DNA from: Hetaerina americana
Lineage: Eukaryota; Arthropoda; Insecta; Odonata; Calopterygidae
Length of the DNA: 64,000 bases
Direction of reading: 5' to 3'
Assembly (NCBI GenBank): GCA_022747635.1
Contig: JAKTNV010000026.1
Location: 5,204,007 to 5,268,006, forward strand
Of this stretch, positions 58,476 to 64,000 are shown piece after piece. The translations under genes and the position numbers were made by a program. Positions within the stretch are counted from its first letter, which is position 1, and every line of letters starts with the position of its first letter. The notes under the pieces were generated by a model, which had not been told where the DNA came from, did no database searches, and saw only the letters and a list, made by a program, of their open reading frames with translations.

Positions 58476-59415
58476 TATTAGTACTAATTTAGCTTAATTA
58501 GTGTTTCAATCCTGAGTTTGGTAACTTCGGTCCTTAATTTTCCTCAGTCTCCACCTCAAGTCAACCGTAAACTCCTCCTTTTCTATGTTAATACCCTTCT
58601 TCCTGACGTTTCCACATCTTTCTATATTTTTTTGGCGTCGAAAGCGTTTGACATGTGTACTGCAAGAGAATGCGTTCAAAACGTTATGAAACCTAAAATA
58701 TTACGTGATGCTTAAGGATTTTCAAAGCTGCTTTTGTAATTGCTAGAATAAAACTAATAAATGGTACATTAAAATTGAATAAAAATTATAATTCAACCGT
58801 TATAGATAAAAAATTTGAGTACTTCTTGCAACCCCAAAATATACTTGGCGAGCAGACCGGGGACTAAAAATTGAGGGAGTTAGTGAATCAATTTTGCCAT
58901 CTTCTATTGTTAAATATTAATAACATGATATTCTCAACTTACAATGTAAACTCCTTTTTAATTTCAAATATATTATCCATTTATTTTTGCTCCCAATTAC
59001 ACGCCCACTTCAGCGTTGATTGATAGAAAGGTCAACGGGTAATGTATAAGTTAAGCCTTGTCTAGTCCATATTCATTACTTTAATTATTTTCATTGGTTG
59101 CACCATTTAAAAAAATATCTCCGTTGTGTAGTGTTTTGTCCAGTAAAACTACTTTTCTATTGAATAAACATGGGGCATAAATATCAATATGAGCATAGAA
59201 TTATATGACATAGTTTGATTTCTTACAAGTGACTGCTACCAGCCAATACGCAGTCAATAACCCAAGGAGCAGCATTCCTTATGAATACTACAGTATGATA
59301 ATTCCTAATTTATTCATAAAAATTAATTTAATTAAAGGGTTTAATACTGCTTCGAAGAAGGCACCGGGAAACCAGCATATTTTTCTGCCTTTCTCGAAGG
59401 GCAGAAAAGATTCTG
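58476..59415. other. AT-rich DNA, nothing recognised
   Basis: No supported feature. Confidence 0.4.
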
Positions 59416-59418
59416 CCT

Positions 59419-59453
59419 CGTGAACTGCCTTTCTCGAAGAAAGGCAGTTCACG
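59419..59453. repeat. Perfect hairpin, 16-bp arms, 3-base loop
   Basis: CGTGAACTGCCTTTCT (59419-59434) pairs with AGAAAGGCAGTTCACG (59438-59453). The loop-side sequence CTGCCTTTCTCGAAG also occurs directly just upstream at about 59386-59400, so it combines a direct and an inverted duplication. Confidence 0.9.
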
Positions 59454-59806
59454 ACCTCTTCAGTTATATTTATTTAAAAATGTTTTGAAATCAATTAAAA
59501 TGAATGTGTCTGCTGTCATAAGCTGTCATTCCTCGACAGACTTTCTGCTATAGCCTCTTGAGTGTGATATGTCAGATCTACATAAACTAAAACCTCAATC
59601 GGGTCAACAACAGACATTTACTCAAGACCAAGATGGTCAAATGTGATGTTTATTGAGGGAAGGAATGTTTTAATCAATAGGGAGATGTGAAAGAGTGAAA
59701 AATCATCGAGTAAAAGCTTCTAAAATGACCTTATATTATTTATAAGAGAAATGAACATTTCCGAGGAAAGTGATATTTTCCATCGGCATTGAAAGGTAAA
59801 TTATAT
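59454..59806. other. AT-rich DNA, nothing recognised
   Basis: No supported feature. Confidence 0.35.
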
Positions 59807-60912
59807 AGAATCTACATCAACATGAAACCCCGAAAGTCACCGGAAGGCCATAAGGGCGTCTAGCTTGGGGTGATACGGCACCAGCCATGCATGTAGAATT
59901 GTTAGTTTAAACAAACATATGAATTCATTTGACCTCAAAAAAAATGAATCTCTCGTGTATACACATTCATAAGTACAACATGGAAAAAATGTTGCACTAG
60001 GCTAACTCATCAAATTCTCTTATTTTAGTTAACATAATATACCGTGCGAGGGAAGAACGGGTACTTGAATCCGTCTGTGATTGTGCCTGTTCCTCTTATT
60101 TTATCCTGATGTTCAAGTCTTTCAATATAATTTGGTGCCATAATAATTCCCTCGGTGTCGCAAGAAAACTAAGGGCACCGTACCTTTCTAAAAGTCTTGT
60201 CTGATCTCATCAAGAGGATTGTAACCTAATTCCTCCAACATAGCCATGACGCTCATTCACTTCTCGTAGTAATTGTCAACAAACCATACAGATTATCTCG
60301 GAACCTTTAATATTTCCTTTGTTAATTTTTACTCCTATGGATCTCAGATACATGGCGCGTATTCTAAATATGGTCTAACTAAAGTGAAGTGACACTTCTC
60401 TTATTTTTCATTACATTTTCCTGGAACCTCATATTCTTTAGGCTAACTGGAATAATTTTCTAATGAGTGTACTCTATGAAATATTTTATGCAAATGTACC
60501 GCTAGCAATGGGTTATTTATCTTATCTAATAATATCTATGGAAACATATTGTTTATCTATCCTTTTATTACAAAATGCCAGTGCTGCACATTTTTTGTAT
60601 TAAATATAACGCCCAATTTTTAAACCATTTCGATATCTAGCCTAACGACAATAGCACGATATCTGCCGGTGTCCTTATTTCTCTGTAAATCACCGTAACG
60701 TCTATAAATAAGCTAAGATTGTTGCAAACGTTGGAGATTAGGTCGTTAATGAATAATGGGAAGAGTAGGGGCCCTATAATACTTCCCTGCGGCTTCCCTG
60801 AAAGATCGGTAAATGGAAATGTGGACGTGGAGAAATAACGCAGAAGTGTAGAGCCAAATGTGAGAAAAGTTCCATGCGATACAAAAAAAGAATAATCAGG
60901 GTAAATAGACAC
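59807..60912 (-). mobile_element. LINE, RT catalytic region to 3' end, minus strand
   Basis: The minus frame 60912-60637 reads GKPQGSIIGPLLFPLFINDL and ISNVCNNLSLFIDVTVIYREI, matching RT motifs B and C of CR1/L2/Jockey-type LINEs (SGVPQGSvLGPLLFLLFINDL ... LFADDtviYR). The catalytic FADD is changed to FIDV. Later frames give KWFKNWALYL, VRPYLEYAP, LLREVNERH, MAMLEELGYNPLDE and RYGALSFL, the usual thumb and C-terminal blocks. The 3' end (59890-59807) contains ACGCCCTTATGGCC, TTTCGGGGTTTCATG and TTGATGTAGATTC, the same terminal hairpin and ATGTAG-type tail as at 10851-10912. It is a 5'-truncated insertion of about 1.1 kb, heavily mutated. Confidence 0.85.
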
Positions 60913-61689
60913 CTGCAGAAACCATGATAATACTGAAAAAATAGAAAAAACCTTAAAAAAGAATTAAATTAACCATAGGAGACTGGAAGGTAATTACTAG
61001 CGGATAAAAAGAAAAAAGAAGACGGATATAGATTTGAATTGCACTGAAAGAGGAATTTATTGCTGGATATCTGTGAACAATGCACATTAGTCGTGAAAAA
61101 TGCAATTTCAATATTGTAGACAAAAAGGTAACAAATGAAAGATGCCTGTAGACATGAGAAGGGATTAAATTGATTACACTCTTGTATGGGAGAGATTAAG
61201 GAGACAAAAAAAGGACTGAAGAAGCCATCCAGAGGCAGATGCTTGTTGTATTTATCATATATTACTTAAGAAATGCCAACTGGCTCAAAAAACTGAAGAA
61301 AAAAATTGAAAATTTATGGTAGCTGGAAATATTGGAGGAAAACGACCCAAGGTTGTCAGTTAAGGTGTGTTTGAATTATATTTGAAAATAAAGACAAAAC
61401 TAAACGTGTTAGTGATGTTTGGCCATTTTGTGACGGAAATGATATAAATGCCGGAATACTCGAAAAAAATAATGCTGTGGACGATGACGAGAAATAACAT
61501 CACATACTCAGGTTGAATGTAACGTCACAGAAGAATGCACCGTAAAATATTCCGCCGGTAAGTAAAGAAACGCTTTAGGACTTTACTATTCCGAGACGAT
61601 ATTATGAGGTGACCTTAAAAGTTAATTTTTGATTTATTTAAATAGGGGAATTATTATTTTACTTCTATTAGATCACGATCCGTACCAAT
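60913..61689. other. AT-rich DNA, possibly decayed LINE 5' region
   Basis: Short stretches in plus-strand frames (GDWK at about 60980, KLKKKIENLW at about 61293) are reminiscent of endonuclease-to-RT linker sequence of the LINE that follows, but they are too weak to call. Confidence 0.3.
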
Positions 61690-62990
61690 TCGTAAAGAAA
61701 AGGATGATATATGTGAAATATCGGCTAACTTATTCACAGTGTCCATTATTCGAGATTTGGTCGAACATAATCTGCCTAAAAATTGGAGGTAGATGAGGAA
61801 AGAGTACAATAGCAACGATGACTTTTGAGTTATATGAAAGAGTGGAACAACCGAATCTATTCTTGCCCCAATTTTCGTACACGCAGAAGAAATAGGAAAA
61901 GACTAACCCAACATCATTCTCTTTGTGAATATAAGAAAATCCTTTGATGTGGACTGTAACATTTTGCTGCGCATTGCAAGGGTATTTTCTCTGTCCTGCA
62001 GGGATGGAAGTTTGATGTGCGCATCATATAGGAAACGGATGTGTTAACCTAACTTCTGTGCCATCCTAGCACAGAAGTGCTAAGATGCGATGAACGTAGA
62101 GAAGAAGTTGGAATAGAGAGTGGGATAAGGCAGAGATTCTTATTATCGTCCTTGGACTTAAATCCTCGCATGCTGGAAGCAATAAAAGAGAGGAAACAAA
62201 GGGAGAAATAAGGAAGTATGGAGAAAGATTACTGGTGCTACCTTTCGCGGGCGACATAGTTTTACTTGCATAAAAGATAGAAAAGATAACGAGGTTTATA
62301 ACCGGTACAGAGGAGGGGATCAACAACTGCTACCTCAAAATAAATATGTAAAACAAAGATAATGATCTGGGCCTAGTGAGGTAGATAATTTTCAAGTAAA
62401 ATAGGGAGCGACGTAATTGAACAAGTGGAGCCTTAAGCATTAGAATCTGCGGCGAGAAAATAAGAAGGGAAAGTAGAATAGCTAAAGCGAAAAAAGCCCT
62501 CTGTAATAAAAAAAACCCGAGGATTAGGGGCAGGTAAGACTAGTCTGGATATGAAGAAACGGTCCACGATAACTTATGAATGGGGTTTTTGGCTGAAAGA
62601 CGAAGGTAAAGGCAAAAGCAAAGAAAAGGATATTGGAAGCGAAGAAAACGTGGTGTCATCGAAGAATAATGACAATGGAATGGATATCCCGAATGACCGA
62701 CTACGAACTCCTTCAAAGAGAGGATGGAAAGAAAATTGTATAGAAGACACTGGCGAGAAGAAGAGAAACCTAATTGGACATATTGTGCGGCATGAATCAA
62801 CTACATATCATATTGGAAGGGACGACATACTTGAGAAAAGGCCAAGGAGGAAAGCCCAAGGATGAATTACGAGAAGCATGTGATAGAATATGTACGGGAA
62901 GGGAATTAGGGAAGAATCAAAAGGATGGCAGAGAATTGGATCACTAAAGGTTCCGCAGAAAATTAATATTCGAACTCATAAACTAAGAAG
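61690..62990 (+). mobile_element. LINE with RT palm, thumb and C-terminal zinc-knuckle region (decayed)
   Basis: Blocks in order on the plus strand: FVNIRKSFDVDCNILLRI (about 61920, RT motif A, family LRKAFDxVDxxiLxxiL), GIESGIRQRFLLSSLDLNPR (about 62110, motif B, family eGVRQGcvLSPlLFNLY), RLLVLPFAGDIVLLA (62225-62270, motif C with FADD changed to FAGD), LKINM, then RKRNLIGHIVRHESTT and EKRPRRKAQ (about 62760-62870, family RRgxxIGHilRHxxLlxxIxEGxIxGKRpRGRPR). Frames change between blocks. This is the same lineage as the pieces at 31300 and 43380, different from the minus-strand LINE just upstream. It is inactive. Confidence 0.85.
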
Positions 62991-63875
62991 ATGAAGTCTA
63001 TGCTTTTTAATTCACTTTGTGATATTCGTTATCATATGTTTAAGATGTAAATTTTCCCCAGGAGATCATTTTCAGAAACAACCTGGATGAGCATGCAAGT
63101 AAATATTTATTTTACATTTTCCATCGTAATATCGTTTCATATTTTAATGGTTCGGTTAAGTAGATATAACTATTTGAAATATGGAATAAAATTCAATGTT
63201 CGTAATCAGAACCTAATTTCATCTTCAGCATTACCACATGGTGGAAATTATATGAATACTTGAGAAGACAAAACCCAGGGCGCATTCATTATTGTGCTCA
63301 AATGTGTCATTATTGTATTAACATTCTGCAAATGTTCTCCTACTTGCATGATCTGAATTTCAGATACAATCGCAATACGCCTCACTAATTGTGCATGGAT
63401 TATAAATAATTTTTTTCGCTTTCAACATAAAAGTCATTTAAAGTTCGTGGAAGGAGTTCATAAACAATTCTTTTTCAATAAAATATTTCTCTGCATTACC
63501 TAGCAGCCAAACGTATCGATTCCGCGGAAGTTAATTCTGAGGAGTTATCAACAAATTAAGAAGAGATATTCGTTGGCTGCTCAATTAAGGAATTCGTCGC
63601 TGAGAATAGTCCCGTAATGAGTTGTACTAAAATAATCTTGCCCTTCCCTATATATTTTTCATATTATTTGATAGAATATTTTCCTTTTCGAAATAAAACT
63701 CTTTTGATGTGGGTAAAAGCAAGTAGAAAATGTTGACGTATTCAGGACAGCGATATACTTGAACACTTTCAGCGCGTGTGTACGCATACATAATTCGTAG
63801 TCCCGAAAGAGATTTCCCAAATAAGGCCGTTGACGAAAAGGTGGAAGAAATGATTAAGGTAGACGGAGTAAGTCT
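62991..63875. other. AT-rich DNA, nothing recognised
   Basis: No supported feature. Confidence 0.4.
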
Positions 63876-63879
63876 TAAC

Positions 63880-64000
63880 AGTTAAGGGCAGGAGGTAAGA
63901 CGAAGGCGAAGGGAGGGGAAGAGGTGCGGAATGGGAGGAAGGAGAGAGATGGGAAAAGGAGAGGCAGAAGGGACGGTAGAAAAGAAGGTTCGGCCGGCCA
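63880..64000. other. Purine-rich island continuing past the window end
   Basis: G/A-rich run beginning near 63880 and reaching the window edge, probably the start of another GC-rich asymmetric island. Confidence 0.4.

Noticed and set aside
58600..58712. SKAFD in a plus-strand frame resembling RT motif A
   Set aside because: No flanking RT motif in any frame, so probably chance.
59340..59400. KKAPG in a plus-strand frame resembling a LINE RT entry motif
   Set aside because: The following proline-aspartate is absent and no other RT block is near.

Overview
This looks like eukaryotic nuclear DNA, most likely from an arthropod (probably an insect) with a large, repeat-rich genome. The evidence is the AT-rich background, the long (TA)n tracts and the mixture of old mobile elements: mariner DNA transposons, non-LTR retrotransposons (LINEs) of at least two lineages, a Penelope-like element with a GIY-YIG endonuclease, and tRNA-derived SINEs. 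I could not fix the species. No complete protein-coding host gene was recognised, so the window is probably intergenic or lies inside a very long intron. Nearly all open frames of 60-280 codons are chance frames in low-complexity GC-rich DNA or in microsatellites.

Layout. 1-9 kb: GC-rich islands (about 1.24, 4.43 and 7.4 kb), a mariner 5' remnant (3304-3729) and a LINE 3' piece (5325-5960). 9.7-11.2 kb: LINE reverse transcriptase fragment, a hairpin-type repeat, a LINE 3' end and a tRNA-like sequence. 15-18 kb: two good copies of a hammerhead-ribozyme-like 3'-end motif, one of them facing an inverted partial copy. 21.9-24.4 kb: LINE C-terminal domain, (CA)n/(TA)n tracts, a large perfect inverted repeat, and a Penelope-like element with inverted ends bounded by (TA)n. 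26.5-27.9 kb: two copies of one SINE family in opposite orientation, the second with a (TA)n tail, plus an 89-bp palindrome. 28.1-29.2 kb: the longest GC-rich, pyrimidine-rich island. 31.3-31.8 kb: minus-strand LINE. 43.4-45 kb: LINE piece, a hammerhead-like motif and a mariner deletion derivative with perfect terminal repeats. 47.4-47.9 kb: minus-strand mariner C-terminal half. 51.2-52.1 kb: an exon-like segment and a decayed hammerhead-like motif. 59.8-63 kb: two LINEs of different lineages in opposite orientation.

Between these lie GC-rich, CpG-containing, often strongly strand-asymmetric (C+T or A+G rich) islands every few kilobases. They encode nothing recognisable and may be regulatory. 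Three exon-like segments have good splice signals but no family match and are listed with low confidence. The most unusual items are the hammerhead-like family, the palindrome-cored repeat family (three copies), the large inverted repeat between (TA)n tracts, and the association of (TA)n tracts with retroelement ends.
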